Source: Chitinophagales bacterium (GTDB lineage Bacteria > Bacteroidota > Bacteroidia > Chitinophagales > Chitinophagaceae). From it: a DNA stretch of 64,000 nucleotides. The DNA is taken from assembly GCA_020636495.1 (NCBI GenBank), contig JACJXQ010000008.1, positions 1,612,001-1,676,000 on the forward strand, in the 5' to 3' direction. A program made the translations under genes and the position numbers. Positions 33,735 to 43,517 of the stretch are shown in pieces. The number at the start of each line of letters is the position of its first letter. The first letter of the stretch is position 1. The notes beneath the pieces are model-generated. The model was given only the letters and a program-made list of their open reading frames with translations. It had not been told where the DNA came from and made no database searches.

Positions 33735-35147
33735 TTATACTATTTCGCCAATCAGTGTAGCAGACGTGGCGCTGTTCACTTTCACTTGCACATAATCGCC
33801 TACTTTTAGGTTGTGGTCTCCTTTGGGGAATACCAACATCTTATTCTGGCTATTGCGCCCGCACCAGTCATGTTCACTCTTCTTACTGTTACTTTCGATC
33901 AACACCTCGAATGTTTTGCCTATCTCTTTTTTATAGTTCTCGCGAGAATGGCCGTTCTGAAGGTTGATGATCTCCGTGAGCCTCCGTTTTTTTACATCTT
34001 CCGGCACATCGTCTGTGTAACGGCGCTGAGCCAGTGTGCCCGGGCGTTCGCTGTACGAGAACATATAAGCCATATCGAACTGGCATTGTTCCATCAGGTC
34101 CAGTGTGTCTTTGTGGTCTTCTTCCGTTTCTGTGCAGAACCCGCTTATCACATCGGTGCTCAGGCTGCAATCAGGCATTATTTCGTGAATGCGTTTTACT
34201 TTAGCCAGGTACCACTCGCGTGTATAAGTACGGTTCATGAGTGCCAGTATGCGGGTATTGCCGCTTTGTACCGGCAGGTGTATGTATTTGCAGATGTTGT
34301 GATATTTGGCCATGGTGTATAGTACATCATCTGTAATATCTTTAGGGTGTGATGTGCTGAACCTTACACGTAGCTGAGGAGATACCTGTGCCACCATTTC
34401 CAGCAACAAAGCGAATGTCACGTTGGTGCCGTCTTTGGTAGTGAAATAGTAGCTGTCTACGTTCTGTCCCAGCAGGGTTACTTCGCGGAAGCCCCTGTCG
34501 AACAGGTCACGGCACTCATTAACGATGCTTTCCGCATCGCGGCTGCGCTCACGTCCGCGCGTAAAAGGCACTACACAGAAAGTGCACATATTATTACAGC
34601 CACGCATGATACTTACAAAGGCAGTAACGCCGTTGCTGTCGAGCCTTACCGGTGAAATGTCAGCATAGGTCTCTTCGCGGCTCAGGAGTACGTTTACAGC
34701 TTTTTGCCCTGTCTCTGCTTCTACGACCAGTCCGGGCAGGCTGCGGTATGCATCCGGACCGACAACTATATCTACCAGTTTTTCTTCTTCCAGGAACTTG
34801 GCTTTCAGGCGTTCGGCCATACAACCCAATACCCCTATGAGCATTCCCGGGCGGTCATCTTTTATCTGTTTGAATGTTTTCAGTCGGTTGCGTACTGTTT
34901 GTTCTGCCTTTTCGCGGATAGAACACGTATTGATGAGCACCAGGTCGGCCTCAGTATAATTACCGGTTGCGCCAAATCCCTGTTCATTCAGTATAGATGC
35001 AACTATCTCGCTGTCGCTGAAGTTCATCTGGCAACCATAACTTTCTATGTAGAATTTTTTATTATATGAATTCGGGTCGTTTACAAAAGGGGCGTACGCT
35101 TCTCCCTGCCTTCCTTCCTCTATGACCTTTTCAAGTGTCTCTGCCAT
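33735..35147 (-). CDS. miaB: tRNA-2-methylthio-N6-dimethylallyladenosine synthase
   Basis: MiaB is a radical-SAM methylthiotransferase that makes ms2i6A37 in tRNAs. The 470-residue protein has the N-terminal MTTase domain (FYIESYGCQMNFSDSE, INTCSIREKAEQ, GVLGCMAERL), the radical-SAM cysteines in RGCNNMCTFCVVPF, and a C-terminal TRAM domain with VQVKVNSATSATL. The start is taken at 35147 (MAETLEKVIEEG), eight residues after the first ATG. A TATCTTTG -7 box lies at 35169-35176. It leads an operon to secG. Confidence 0.96.
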   Translation of the reverse strand: MAETLEKVIEEGRQGEAYAPFVNDPNSYNKKFYIESYGCQMNFSDSEIVASILNEQGFGATGNYTEADLVLINTCSIREKAEQTVRNRLKTFKQIKDDRPGMLIGVLGCMAERLKAKFLEEEKLVDIVVGPDAYRSLPGLVVEAETGQKAVNVLLSREETYADISPVRLDSNGVTAFVSIMRGCNNMCTFCVVPFTRGRERSRDAESIVNECRDLFDRGFREVTLLGQNVDSYYFTTKDGTNVTFALLLEMVAQVSPQLRVRFSTSHPKDITDDVLYTMAKYHNICKYIHLPVQSGNTRILALMNRTYTREWYLAKVKRIHEIMPDCSLSTDVISGFCTETEEDHKDTLDLMEQCQFDMAYMFSYSERPGTLAQRRYTDDVPEDVKKRRLTEIINLQNGHSRENYKKEIGKTFEVLIESNSKKSEHDWCGRNSQNKMLVFPKGDHNLKVGDYVQVKVNSATSATLIGEIV

Positions 35148-35168
35148 AATTTCAGATAATGTGGTCGG

Positions 35169-35176
35169 CAAAGATA
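35169..35176 (-). promoter_or_regulatory. -7 promoter box TATCTTTG for miaB
   Basis: An exact minus-strand TAnnTTTG match sits 21 bases before the chosen miaB ATG. It lies across the alternative upstream ATG at 35171, which would be untranscribed from this promoter; that supports the 35147 start. Confidence 0.5.
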
Positions 35177-35276
35177 CGTGGTTTCTATGGCTTATCCATG
35201 ATAATGAAAGGTTAATGTGGTAATTATGGCAGATGTTACCCTGTGTGTATAAGCGGACTTGTTTTATACCTCGATA

Positions 35277-36551
35277 TCAGGTCTTTTTGGGCTTCTTTTT
35301 GGCTGCAGGAAACAATACATTGTTGAGTATCAGCCTGTAACCGGGGCTGTTGGGGTGCAGGCTCAGGTCGGTAGGAGGATCACCTATGGCGTGCTGGTAG
35401 TCTTCGGGGTCGTGACCACCATAGAATGTCCAGGTACCTTTCCCGAATTCTCCGTGAATGTATCGTGCTTCGTTGGCGGGTTTGCATTCGCCCATTACCA
35501 GTACACTGGTTTTTAATACCTCTTTTCGGAAAGCTGTAGTTTGTCCCATAAACCCTTTTACGGTAGTAGTATGGTTCTGGCACAGCATGGTAGGTATGGG
35601 GTCGAATTTGGCAGAGAATGTGAATAAGGTAAAATAATCGGTCTCCATATTTATGTAGCTGTTGCGCGTTTGGGTAGCGTCAATAGTGCTGAATTCGTAT
35701 TCGTACGGGTTGCGAGATAGTACGAAGTCTTTAAAAGCGAAACACTGTGAAAAATCCAGCTCGTTTTGTGCATTGGGGCTGGAAGGGTCGCCGTCAAATG
35801 GAATTTCGCATATATCTGTATTCTCAGCAGCTACACTTATATCATAGCTATCTGTTGCTGAACACATGGCAAACAGGTAGCCACCTCCGGCAACGAATCC
35901 TTGTATCTTTTTAGCCACAGCCAGTTTCAGTTTTGAAACCTTCTTAAAGCCATTACGCGCAGCTATGGCTTCATTCATTTTTACATCTTCCTGAAACCAG
36001 GTTGCATTACGGTAAGCTGCCCAGAATTTACCATACTGTCCTGTAAAATCTTCGTGGTGCAGGTGAAGCCAGTCATATTCAGGTAACTTGTCCTGCAGAA
36101 CGGCATCGTCATATATTTTATCGAAAGGTATCTCCGCATAGGTAAGTACAAGGGTTACCGCATCATCCCAGGGTTGTTTCCCTTCAGGAGTATATACCGC
36201 TATCTTCGGAGCCTTTTCCAGCTTGATTATATCGCCGTTATAGTCCGGGTCTGCAATTGTATTGATGATGCCACTGTATTGGGCATCGCTCATTACTTTG
36301 TAGGATACTCCACGCAGTTTGCATAGCTTCTCAATGTATTCGGTTTGTGTCATGGCAAAGCTGCCGCCCTCATAATTCAACAGCCAATCCACCTCAATTT
36401 CCTTTTGTAATGCAGCATAGGTCACTCCATAGGCTTTCAGGTGGTTGGTCTGTTCTTCGGCATTCATAGGTATGAATATTTTTGCAGCACGCGCCGTACC
36501 TGCGCCAGCCATTAACAGGATGGCTATGGTATATGTAATAAAACGTATCAT
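35277..36551 (-). CDS. Conserved exported Bacteroidota protein, often mislabelled 'asparagine synthetase B'
   Basis: The 424-residue protein has a signal peptide (TYTIAILLMAGAGTARAAK) followed by FIPMNAEEQTNHLKAYGVTY and VDWLLNYEGGSFAM, a conserved Bacteroidota pattern sometimes named asparagine synthetase B. It shows neither the N-terminal Cys of a glutaminase domain nor an ATP-pyrophosphatase motif, so that name is doubtful. A later part, FTGQYGKFWAAYRNATWF with GGGYLFAMCSATDSYD and EFGKGTWTFYGGHDPED, looks like a GATase-1/ThuA-like fold. Probably periplasmic; function unknown. Confidence 0.85.
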   Translation of the reverse strand: MIRFITYTIAILLMAGAGTARAAKIFIPMNAEEQTNHLKAYGVTYAALQKEIEVDWLLNYEGGSFAMTQTEYIEKLCKLRGVSYKVMSDAQYSGIINTIADPDYNGDIIKLEKAPKIAVYTPEGKQPWDDAVTLVLTYAEIPFDKIYDDAVLQDKLPEYDWLHLHHEDFTGQYGKFWAAYRNATWFQEDVKMNEAIAARNGFKKVSKLKLAVAKKIQGFVAGGGYLFAMCSATDSYDISVAAENTDICEIPFDGDPSSPNAQNELDFSQCFAFKDFVLSRNPYEYEFSTIDATQTRNSYINMETDYFTLFTFSAKFDPIPTMLCQNHTTTVKGFMGQTTAFRKEVLKTSVLVMGECKPANEARYIHGEFGKGTWTFYGGHDPEDYQHAIGDPPTDLSLHPNSPGYRLILNNVLFPAAKKKPKKT

Positions 36552-36636
36552 ATGATTGCCCTAAGTTAAGCTATTCGGGGTATCTGCCCTTATAGTGGTA
36601 TTATTTTTAACATCACATAAACTAGCAACGGTTCAT

Positions 36637-36644
36637 TAACTTTG
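36637..36644 (+). promoter_or_regulatory. -7 promoter box TAACTTTG for the ABC-2 permease
   Basis: An exact TAnnTTTG match ends eight bases before the ATG at 36653. The transcript leader would be only a few bases long. No -33 TTTG is seen. Confidence 0.45.
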
Positions 36645-36652
36645 CTCCCGTT

Positions 36653-37762
36653 ATGGCAAATAAGCAGGAATACAGCAACATAAAGGCATTGATGGCGTTA
36701 ACGCGTGCCAGTTTGCAATCTACCATGAAAAGTCCTTCGGCTATAGTGTTTACTATTGCATTTCCTATGGTATTTATTCTTGTGTTCGGTTTCCTGGGAG
36801 GCGGAAAAACTTTTTCTGTTGGGGTAGCACCTGTACCGGGTAGTGATACCACAAATGGTTTGTATCAGTTATTGAAAAGCAGCCCTGCCTTGAAGTGGAC
36901 CCATGTTGATGATACAACACAAGCTAATAAAATGTTGAGCGAAGGAGATATTTCTGCGCTGGTTGAAGTAAAAGAAAATCCTGAAGGACATGAGCCCAGG
37001 TATAGTATACAGTTGCATTCAGCTACATCTCAAATGGATAAGCTGCAACAATTGCAGGCGATCATCAGGGGTATGCTCCAGAATTCTGACCCGGTAATAA
37101 GGCAACGTACAGAAGCGCTGGCAGAGATAGACGTTGAGGTTGCCACCATCAGGGAATTCAAAAGCATTGATTTTATTTTGCCTGGCCAGCTTGGTTTTTC
37201 CCTGTTAGCCGGTAGTGTATTTGGTACTGCATTCATATTTTTCAGCCTGAGGGAGACTTTGGTACTGAAACGCTTTTTCTCAACACCCGTCCGCCGCGAA
37301 GTGATAGTATTAAGCGAAGGAATTGCACGTATGGTGTTCCAGTTGTTAGGTGCTATTGTTATAATAACAGCAGGTTATTTTATTTTCGACTATACATTGG
37401 TCAATGGTTTTGTCACGTTTATTGAAATGATACTGTTGTGTGCATTAGGTATACTCGTTTTTATGGGGTTCGGTTTTATTATCAGCGGGCTTGCCAAGAA
37501 CCAGACCACTATTCCTCCATTGTCTAACCTGGTGACGCTACCACAATTTCTATTGGCAGGTACGTTCTTCCCGATAGATGTATTTCCGAGCTGGCTGCAA
37601 CCGTTTTGTAAGATACTTCCGCTTACGTACCTGAATGATGCATTGAGGAAAGTAGCTTTTGATAATGCCGGATTGTGGGAATTAAGGATAGATATCCTGG
37701 TGCTGATGGTATGGGCAGTAGTGCTTTATATAGTTGCCGGCAAAGTTTTTAAGTGGGAGTAA
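36653..37762 (+). CDS. ABC-2 type transporter permease
   Basis: The 369-residue protein has one membrane span near the N-terminus (FTIAFPMVFILVFGFLGGG), a long extracytoplasmic domain to about residue 175, and five further spans. Its pattern matches ABC2_membrane_3: FILPGQLGFSLLAGSVFG, then LVLKRFFSTPVRREVIVLSE and LPQFLLAGTFFPIDVFPSWLQP. It should work with an ATPase, but none is adjacent. The gene is flanked by minus-strand genes on both sides, so it is a single-gene transcript. Substrate unknown; drug or lipid export is typical for the family. Confidence 0.9.
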   Translation: MANKQEYSNIKALMALTRASLQSTMKSPSAIVFTIAFPMVFILVFGFLGGGKTFSVGVAPVPGSDTTNGLYQLLKSSPALKWTHVDDTTQANKMLSEGDISALVEVKENPEGHEPRYSIQLHSATSQMDKLQQLQAIIRGMLQNSDPVIRQRTEALAEIDVEVATIREFKSIDFILPGQLGFSLLAGSVFGTAFIFFSLRETLVLKRFFSTPVRREVIVLSEGIARMVFQLLGAIVIITAGYFIFDYTLVNGFVTFIEMILLCALGILVFMGFGFIISGLAKNQTTIPPLSNLVTLPQFLLAGTFFPIDVFPSWLQPFCKILPLTYLNDALRKVAFDNAGLWELRIDILVLMVWAVVLYIVAGKVFKWE

Positions 37763-37764
37763 TA

Positions 37765-39987
37765 TTACCTGATCAGGATAAAAGAACCTGCTTTTTTTTC
37801 TTCGTGACCTGTAATACACGTTGCCCGCAGATAATAGTAGTAGGTGCCTATCGCACAAGATCTGCCAAGGTAAGTACCATCCCATTTTTCTTTCGGGTCA
37901 GATGAGGTGTATACTCTTTCTCCCCAACGGTCATAGACAGACAGAAGATAGAAGTCAACATTGCCATAAGTGATAGGATGCCACCCGTCGTTGGTTCCGT
38001 TGCCATCTGGGGTAAAAGCAGTGGGGTAGGAGAACAGGCAACATTGCTCAATATTATCATAGCTTACGGTGTCTGTTGCCATACAGTTGAACTCGCTGTA
38101 GCCTTTTACAATAAATGTTACAGGACCATACACAAAGGCGTAAGGCATACTGTCATAAAAAACTATTTTGTCCTTAGGTAACCACTCGTATCTTATGCCT
38201 CCTGTGGCTTCCAGGTACATCCCGTCGCCCACGCAGGCATGCCCGCCGGTGTTTTTTACATGAATGTCCGGATAGTCATGTATGGCCACATTGAATGTGT
38301 CAAAAACAGATTCACATGAGCGTACCTTCTGGTTTACCAGCCATTGATATTGCCTGACGCTATCAGTATTGTAAACAGGTGCACCCGGTAGTTGATCCAT
38401 GTTCATATCATACCACTGCACCACGCCTGTTTTTGCAGGTTTGGCATTGGTTTCAACAGGCTGTGCACCCAGGCAGAGGTCTATATCTTCAAACTCAGGC
38501 GGCAGTGGGTAGGTGCCAAAGTCTGAAACATCGAAATGGTAAGTAGTGATACATGGCAGGTGTTCTGCAAATAGTTCTGCTTTGTAGGTGCCAGTTTTGA
38601 AACTGTCATCAAGACTACCCGACCAGTCGGTATGAGTAGTAATTACCTTACCGCTTTCGTCATATATTTTCAACTGCCTGGGAAATACTCCGCCATCTGT
38701 ATGGAATCTTATTTTTTGTTTACGGATACAATCTGTCGGCTCCAGAACTTCGTGAAATACTGTAAAAGGTGTTACCAGGTTAATTGTATAAGCCATCACC
38801 TGGTTGCCCGGAATAGGACAAGCCTCGTCATTATAATTGGCAAAGAAAGTATAAGTGCCTGCTGCAGTATTTGACATGTCCCAACTGAATTCGATAACCG
38901 GATTCTTTGAGCCATTACCTTTTACGGTCACATTTGCACCCTGTGGCAGGTTGGTTAATACGACGTTGATATTGTCAGCGTTATTATCGGTAACAGGTAT
39001 TTGAAATGATACTGTTTGCTGGCCATCGCATAAGTTCAAAGTGTTATTATATAGTTCACCTCCTACCACAGATGACGGGTCAATATCGCCGGATGGTGCC
39101 TGGTTGTTGCAGTCGTTCCTGATGAAGAAGGTCATAGCACGCATACTGCTGCCCACCAGTTCGCCATTTCTATACTCTCTTACTTCATTTACAATAAGTG
39201 ATACTTCAATCTTGGCGGGTGTGAATGACATTTGTCCGGTTATCGAATCATAGAACAATGAGCCGCTTTGCGTAGCAAACGGGTAAGTGAAAGAGTATGG
39301 AGAAACATAATGTGTGGCGATGGCATTAAGGTCGAGAGGGGGAATGAGGTTAAACCGCAATATGTCATTATCCTTGTCTATTACACCCTGGTTGTATTGG
39401 TGAGGTGTGTTGACACAATAAAAGGGGGTGGGTGCCACCGAATACTCCGGCGATGAATTAGGAGCATGCAGATTGTTCAAAGTAGCTTGCAGGTACATAA
39501 AGTAACCGAATCCTGAATTGTTCGTGATATTCGAGATCAGGTTGGTATACCCGGATTGTGTTTTCCCGCTATTATCCATACGTCCGTCAAACAAAATACG
39601 CCAGGTAGCGGATGGGGGTAATTGTGTTATACGCGAGTAGATAAATCGTGTTGTTCCCGGTATAGTACCGGACGGGGTCTTGCATGAAGTTTTGTTTGAG
39701 TCCCTTGGGCAAACATTGGTTACCTCTTTCCTGTTGCTGACCTCTTCCTGTAATACCAGGAGGTTAAGCGCGCCTTCCTCATTGAGTATTTCAATACGGG
39801 GCTCAGCGTTTTTCAGGTGATTAAAACTGCCTCCTGAGCATTCACCATAAACCACAAGCGTTATTTTGTAGTTGTCGCCCGAAAGATGTTTGTATAATAG
39901 TTCGCCGCCGAGAACATGGTCGGCATATGTGGTGTTGTGCAGCAGCAGCAACGTTAATAGTGTTATAAGTGTGCAGGTCGTTTTCAT
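37765..39987 (-). CDS. Secreted T9SS type B protein, first of a tandem pair
   Basis: The 740-residue protein has a signal peptide (TLITLLTLLLLHNTTYADH), then HVLGGELLYKHLSGDNYKIT, which begins a beta-rich N-terminal domain. Repeated Ig/cadherin-like modules follow, such as ISFQIPVTDNNADNINVVLTNLP. The last 90 residues are a CHU_C-type domain (TAFTPDGNGTNDGWHPITYG, then LLSVYDRWGERVYTS, then WDGTYLGRSCAIGTYYYYL), the T9SS type B signal. It is a close paralogue of the next gene. Likely a cell-surface or adhesive protein; no enzyme motif is visible. Confidence 0.9.
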   Translation of the reverse strand: MKTTCTLITLLTLLLLHNTTYADHVLGGELLYKHLSGDNYKITLVVYGECSGGSFNHLKNAEPRIEILNEEGALNLLVLQEEVSNRKEVTNVCPRDSNKTSCKTPSGTIPGTTRFIYSRITQLPPSATWRILFDGRMDNSGKTQSGYTNLISNITNNSGFGYFMYLQATLNNLHAPNSSPEYSVAPTPFYCVNTPHQYNQGVIDKDNDILRFNLIPPLDLNAIATHYVSPYSFTYPFATQSGSLFYDSITGQMSFTPAKIEVSLIVNEVREYRNGELVGSSMRAMTFFIRNDCNNQAPSGDIDPSSVVGGELYNNTLNLCDGQQTVSFQIPVTDNNADNINVVLTNLPQGANVTVKGNGSKNPVIEFSWDMSNTAAGTYTFFANYNDEACPIPGNQVMAYTINLVTPFTVFHEVLEPTDCIRKQKIRFHTDGGVFPRQLKIYDESGKVITTHTDWSGSLDDSFKTGTYKAELFAEHLPCITTYHFDVSDFGTYPLPPEFEDIDLCLGAQPVETNAKPAKTGVVQWYDMNMDQLPGAPVYNTDSVRQYQWLVNQKVRSCESVFDTFNVAIHDYPDIHVKNTGGHACVGDGMYLEATGGIRYEWLPKDKIVFYDSMPYAFVYGPVTFIVKGYSEFNCMATDTVSYDNIEQCCLFSYPTAFTPDGNGTNDGWHPITYGNVDFYLLSVYDRWGERVYTSSDPKEKWDGTYLGRSCAIGTYYYYLRATCITGHEEKKAGSFILIR

Positions 39988-40087
39988 TGTTTTCTATAGC
40001 TACCACGGCAGGTAGTATATTGAAGTTAACGTATAGGTGCGGGTTTTATTTTATGGTTGTGTTATGGTTTTATTACTTGCCGACAGA

Positions 40088-42313
40088 TCACCGTATAAGA
40101 ACGAAGGAACCTTTGGTCGATTCTTTATGTCCTGTGACACAGGTTGCCCGCAGGTAAAAGTAATATGTATCCGTGCCTGCGTCTTTACCATTCCATGTGC
40201 CATCCCAATGTTCACCGGGGTTTGAGGTAATGAACACTCTTTGTCCCCACCTGTTATATACTGATAAGAGATAGAAATCAACATTGCCATAAGTTAAAGG
40301 GCTCCAGCCGTCATTCAGTCCATCATGATTCGGCGTAAAGGCATCCGGGTATGAAAAAGTACAACATTGTTCTATCTGGTCAAACGTGACAGAGTCGGTG
40401 TTCACGCAACCATGTGCGTCGTATCCTTTTACTACATATGTTGTAGGTTGTTTTACACGAGTATAGGCTGAGTCGTTGAAATAGATAATGTCAGTTTCCG
40501 GGGTCCACTCATAGCGAATGCCGCCTTCAGCCAACAGGTACATCCCATCTCCTGCACAAACCCTTTGAGGTGTGTTCAGTACTTTAATTGTGGGGAAGCC
40601 ATTTACGGATACTGTTACCGTATCTTTATCGGATTCGCAAACTCCTACCTGCTGGCTCACCAACCATTGATATGTAGCTATGTCTTTTGTTTCGTAGACA
40701 GGTTTCTGTTTTAAAAGACCGCCTTCAACTGAGTACCATTTTACCTCAGCATTGTTGGCCGGCAATACATATAATGGTTCAAGAGGGTCGTTAAGACAAA
40801 GGTCAGGGTTGTTATGTTCGGGAGGAATAGGGTATGTGCCTCTGTCTTCAACGGTAAATATATAAGAGGTTTTGCACCTGAGTGCTTCAGATTCTGCATA
40901 AATAGTGTAGCTGCCTGAGCGGAAACTGTCTGTGAGGTATCCACTCGTGTCAATATATGTACCGAGTATTATGTTATTATTGTTGTTGACGATCGTGATC
41001 TTGCGGGGCAGGATGCCATCAGCTACCTTAATGCCTATATGCTCACGGAAGAGGCAGTTGGTAGGTTGCAATGTTTCGTGTACAATACTTATAGGGTTGA
41101 CAACCCTTATGGTATAGGCTATTGTCTGGCTGCCATACAGCGGGCAGGCATCATCTGTATATGTAACAAACAAGTTGTAGTTACCTACGGGGATGTTTGC
41201 GGTGTTCCATGAAAAATTGACAAGCGGTGCATGACCGTTATTGGATGTTACAGTTGCTGTAGCACCATTAGGCAAATTGTTCAGTGTAACTAATATATTG
41301 TCGTTGTCTACATCTCTTGCAGGTATAGTAAAGGAAAGTTTAGGTGTGTTGACGCAGACATTGATAATGTTGTCAAAAATACCGCCTCCTGTTAATGATG
41401 TGGTATCTACTGTACCTTCGGGAGCTGTGTTGTGACAGTAGTCAAGTACAATAAATGTCATCTCGCGCATACTACTACCTACCAGTTTACCATTTTTATA
41501 CTCCTCAACTTTATTTACTACCAGTGAACGTTGTATCTGGTCCGGCACAAATCTCATTTGACCGGATAGTGCGCTGTAGCTGAAGGTTCCTGAAAGTGTT
41601 GCCAGGGGTTGTGCTCCGCTGAAAGACGATATATATTTTACTGAGGCTGAACTATTACCTACCAATGCCGGTATCAAAGAAAAGGCCAATGAGTCGTTGT
41701 CCGGGTCTACAGCTCCCTGGTTATATTGCTGCGACTTGTTGATACAGAAAAAAGGTGTCGGGATAGATGTATACCTTGGTGATGAATTGTGTCCGTCCCG
41801 GTTATTGAGTATTGCTTCCAGGTACATTAGCTGTCCGCTTCCGGCGCCTACTGATATATTACTTATACTGACACTGCGTCCTGCCTGGGTGCCATTGTTC
41901 ATCTGTCCGGTGAAAGCAAGTCGCCAGTCAGCAGAAGGGGGAAGGCTTGCAGTAGTAGTAAATACAAATTTTGTAACACCTGGTAATGTACCGTTAATAT
42001 CCTTACAAGCAGTTTTTCCCTCGTCACCGGGGCATACAGGCGATACTTCTTTACGCTGGGTAGTATCTTCGTCAAGAAACAGGCTGTCGGTAAGTATGCC
42101 TGAATTGTAGACATAAACCGATGGCTGTGCATTGTATAGTTTAGGAAAACTTTGTCCCGTGCAGTCTCCATAGAGGGTAAGTGTTACCCTGTAAGTATTG
42201 TTGACAATATGCGTATAAAGAAGCTCACCTCCGAATATATGTGTGGCATTTGCTGTAAAACAGGATAACAGCAAAAATAGAAATGCAGCTAAAAGTACAA
42301 GTCGCCTGTACAT
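40088..42313 (-). CDS. Secreted T9SS type B protein, second of a tandem pair
   Basis: The 741-residue protein matches its neighbour over nearly its full length: signal peptide, then HIFGGELLYTHIVNNTYRVT, the shared SIPTPFFCINKSQQYNQGAVD region (TPFYCVNTPHQYNQGVID in the neighbour), and the type B C-terminus DAFTPNHDGLNDGWSPLTYG with LLSVYNRWGQRVFIT. The 100 bases between the two genes hold no clear terminator. Equal lengths and the same domain order point to tandem duplication. Role probably surface attachment; not shown. Confidence 0.9.
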   Translation of the reverse strand: MYRRLVLLAAFLFLLLSCFTANATHIFGGELLYTHIVNNTYRVTLTLYGDCTGQSFPKLYNAQPSVYVYNSGILTDSLFLDEDTTQRKEVSPVCPGDEGKTACKDINGTLPGVTKFVFTTTASLPPSADWRLAFTGQMNNGTQAGRSVSISNISVGAGSGQLMYLEAILNNRDGHNSSPRYTSIPTPFFCINKSQQYNQGAVDPDNDSLAFSLIPALVGNSSASVKYISSFSGAQPLATLSGTFSYSALSGQMRFVPDQIQRSLVVNKVEEYKNGKLVGSSMREMTFIVLDYCHNTAPEGTVDTTSLTGGGIFDNIINVCVNTPKLSFTIPARDVDNDNILVTLNNLPNGATATVTSNNGHAPLVNFSWNTANIPVGNYNLFVTYTDDACPLYGSQTIAYTIRVVNPISIVHETLQPTNCLFREHIGIKVADGILPRKITIVNNNNNIILGTYIDTSGYLTDSFRSGSYTIYAESEALRCKTSYIFTVEDRGTYPIPPEHNNPDLCLNDPLEPLYVLPANNAEVKWYSVEGGLLKQKPVYETKDIATYQWLVSQQVGVCESDKDTVTVSVNGFPTIKVLNTPQRVCAGDGMYLLAEGGIRYEWTPETDIIYFNDSAYTRVKQPTTYVVKGYDAHGCVNTDSVTFDQIEQCCTFSYPDAFTPNHDGLNDGWSPLTYGNVDFYLLSVYNRWGQRVFITSNPGEHWDGTWNGKDAGTDTYYFYLRATCVTGHKESTKGSFVLIR

Positions 42314-42421
42314 TCGAAAGCTATGTTTTGAACATTAGGAACACCGATATCAAATTTCCGTAATATTATTATAACGGGCAATTTAATTGTCATTGTTTGA
42401 ATATTTGGTTATTATCGTCAT

Positions 42422-43444
42422 GTGAAAGTAATTTCTTCAATAATAGTAGCATTAATGCTATGTTGTGCGATTAATGCACAGCCGCTATCAACAACAGGAG
42501 ATACTCCGTATACATTGGTTATTCACGGAGGTGCCGGAGGTTTACGCAAGGGACAAATATCTGCAGAGCAGGAGGCTATGTATAAACTAGGGCTGCAAAA
42601 AGCTCTGGATGCTGGCAGGGCCGTGCTTGAAAAAGGCGGCCTGGCCATTGATGCCGTGCAGGCGGCTATTATGGTTATGGAGGATGATTCTTTATTCAAT
42701 GCCGGAAAGGGAGCTGTATTTGCCGATAATGGTGTGAACGAACTGGATGCTTCTATTATGAATGGTATTGACCTGAATGCGGGTGCAGTTGCCGGTGTTA
42801 CGACCGTAAAAAGCCCGATAACTGCTGCAAGAATGGTAATGGATAAGAGTGAGCATGTGATGCTGAGCGGCAGGGGGGCTGAAGAATTTGCAGAAAAGGC
42901 TGGCTGTGAGATAGTTGACCCATCGTATTTTGGTACAGAAAAGAACAGGTCAAGGCTGAAAAAGGCAAAAGAGAATAGAGGTAAAAAGTCTATGCTGGGA
43001 CAACCGGGTAATGTAGATGACAAATACGGTACAGTCGGTGCTGTAGCACTTGACAAACATGGTAATCTCGCGGCAGGAACCAGCACAGGTGGAATGAGCG
43101 GTAAAAAGTATAATCGTATAGGCGATAGCCCGATAATAGGTGCCGGTACTTACGCTGATAATAACAGCTGTGCAGTGAGCTGCACAGGTTGGGGCGAATA
43201 TTTCATCAGGTTGGGCATGGCCAAAGCTATATGCGACAGGGTTGAACTGATACACTTGTCTGTGGATGACGCAGCTAAACTGATGATTCATCAGAAGCTA
43301 CGGGATATGGGCGCTACGGGAGGAGTGATCGTTGTTGACAAAAAAGGCGATTTCTCCATACAATTCAATACAGCTGGCATGAACCGCGCATGGTACAAGT
43401 CCGCTGGTGAACATGGTATTGAATTATACGGTGCTGATAAGTAA
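42422..43444 (+). CDS. Isoaspartyl peptidase / L-asparaginase (Ntn hydrolase)
   Basis: This enzyme cleaves isoaspartyl dipeptides or asparagine after self-processing. The 340-residue precursor has a signal peptide (KVISSIIVALMLCCAINAQ), so it is periplasmic. The N-terminal half has LVIHGGAGGLRKGQI and VQAAIMVMEDDSLFNAGKGAVF. The cleavage nucleophile is Thr204 in KYGTVGAVA, followed by AAGTSTGGMSGK and GAGTYADNNSCAVSCTG. The start is GTG at 42422, which overlaps an out-of-frame ATG at 42420; no in-frame ATG precedes the signal sequence. Confidence 0.93.
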   Translation: MKVISSIIVALMLCCAINAQPLSTTGDTPYTLVIHGGAGGLRKGQISAEQEAMYKLGLQKALDAGRAVLEKGGLAIDAVQAAIMVMEDDSLFNAGKGAVFADNGVNELDASIMNGIDLNAGAVAGVTTVKSPITAARMVMDKSEHVMLSGRGAEEFAEKAGCEIVDPSYFGTEKNRSRLKKAKENRGKKSMLGQPGNVDDKYGTVGAVALDKHGNLAAGTSTGGMSGKKYNRIGDSPIIGAGTYADNNSCAVSCTGWGEYFIRLGMAKAICDRVELIHLSVDDAAKLMIHQKLRDMGATGGVIVVDKKGDFSIQFNTAGMNRAWYKSAGEHGIELYGADK

Positions 43445-43490
43445 ATGTATTTCACTAATGTGTCTCGTTTTCGCTTTGGACATATACTAT

Positions 43491-43498
43491 TATCTTTG
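43491..43498 (+). promoter_or_regulatory. -7 promoter box TATCTTTG for the carboxyltransferase
   Basis: An exact TAnnTTTG match lies 19 bases before the ATG at 43518. The -33 region, expected near 43468, shows only GTTTTCG. Confidence 0.5.
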
Positions 43499-43517
43499 CG
43501 CAGTCTAATACACAAAT

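Noticed and set aside
40087..40088. Insertion sequence or phage junction between the tandem T9SS genes
   Set aside because: No transposase, terminal inverted repeats or direct repeats are visible around either gene; tandem duplication explains the pair.
42523..43086. A 187-codon minus-strand frame within the isoaspartyl peptidase gene
   Set aside because: Pro/Ser/Ala-rich mirror of a conserved gene; no start context or promoter.
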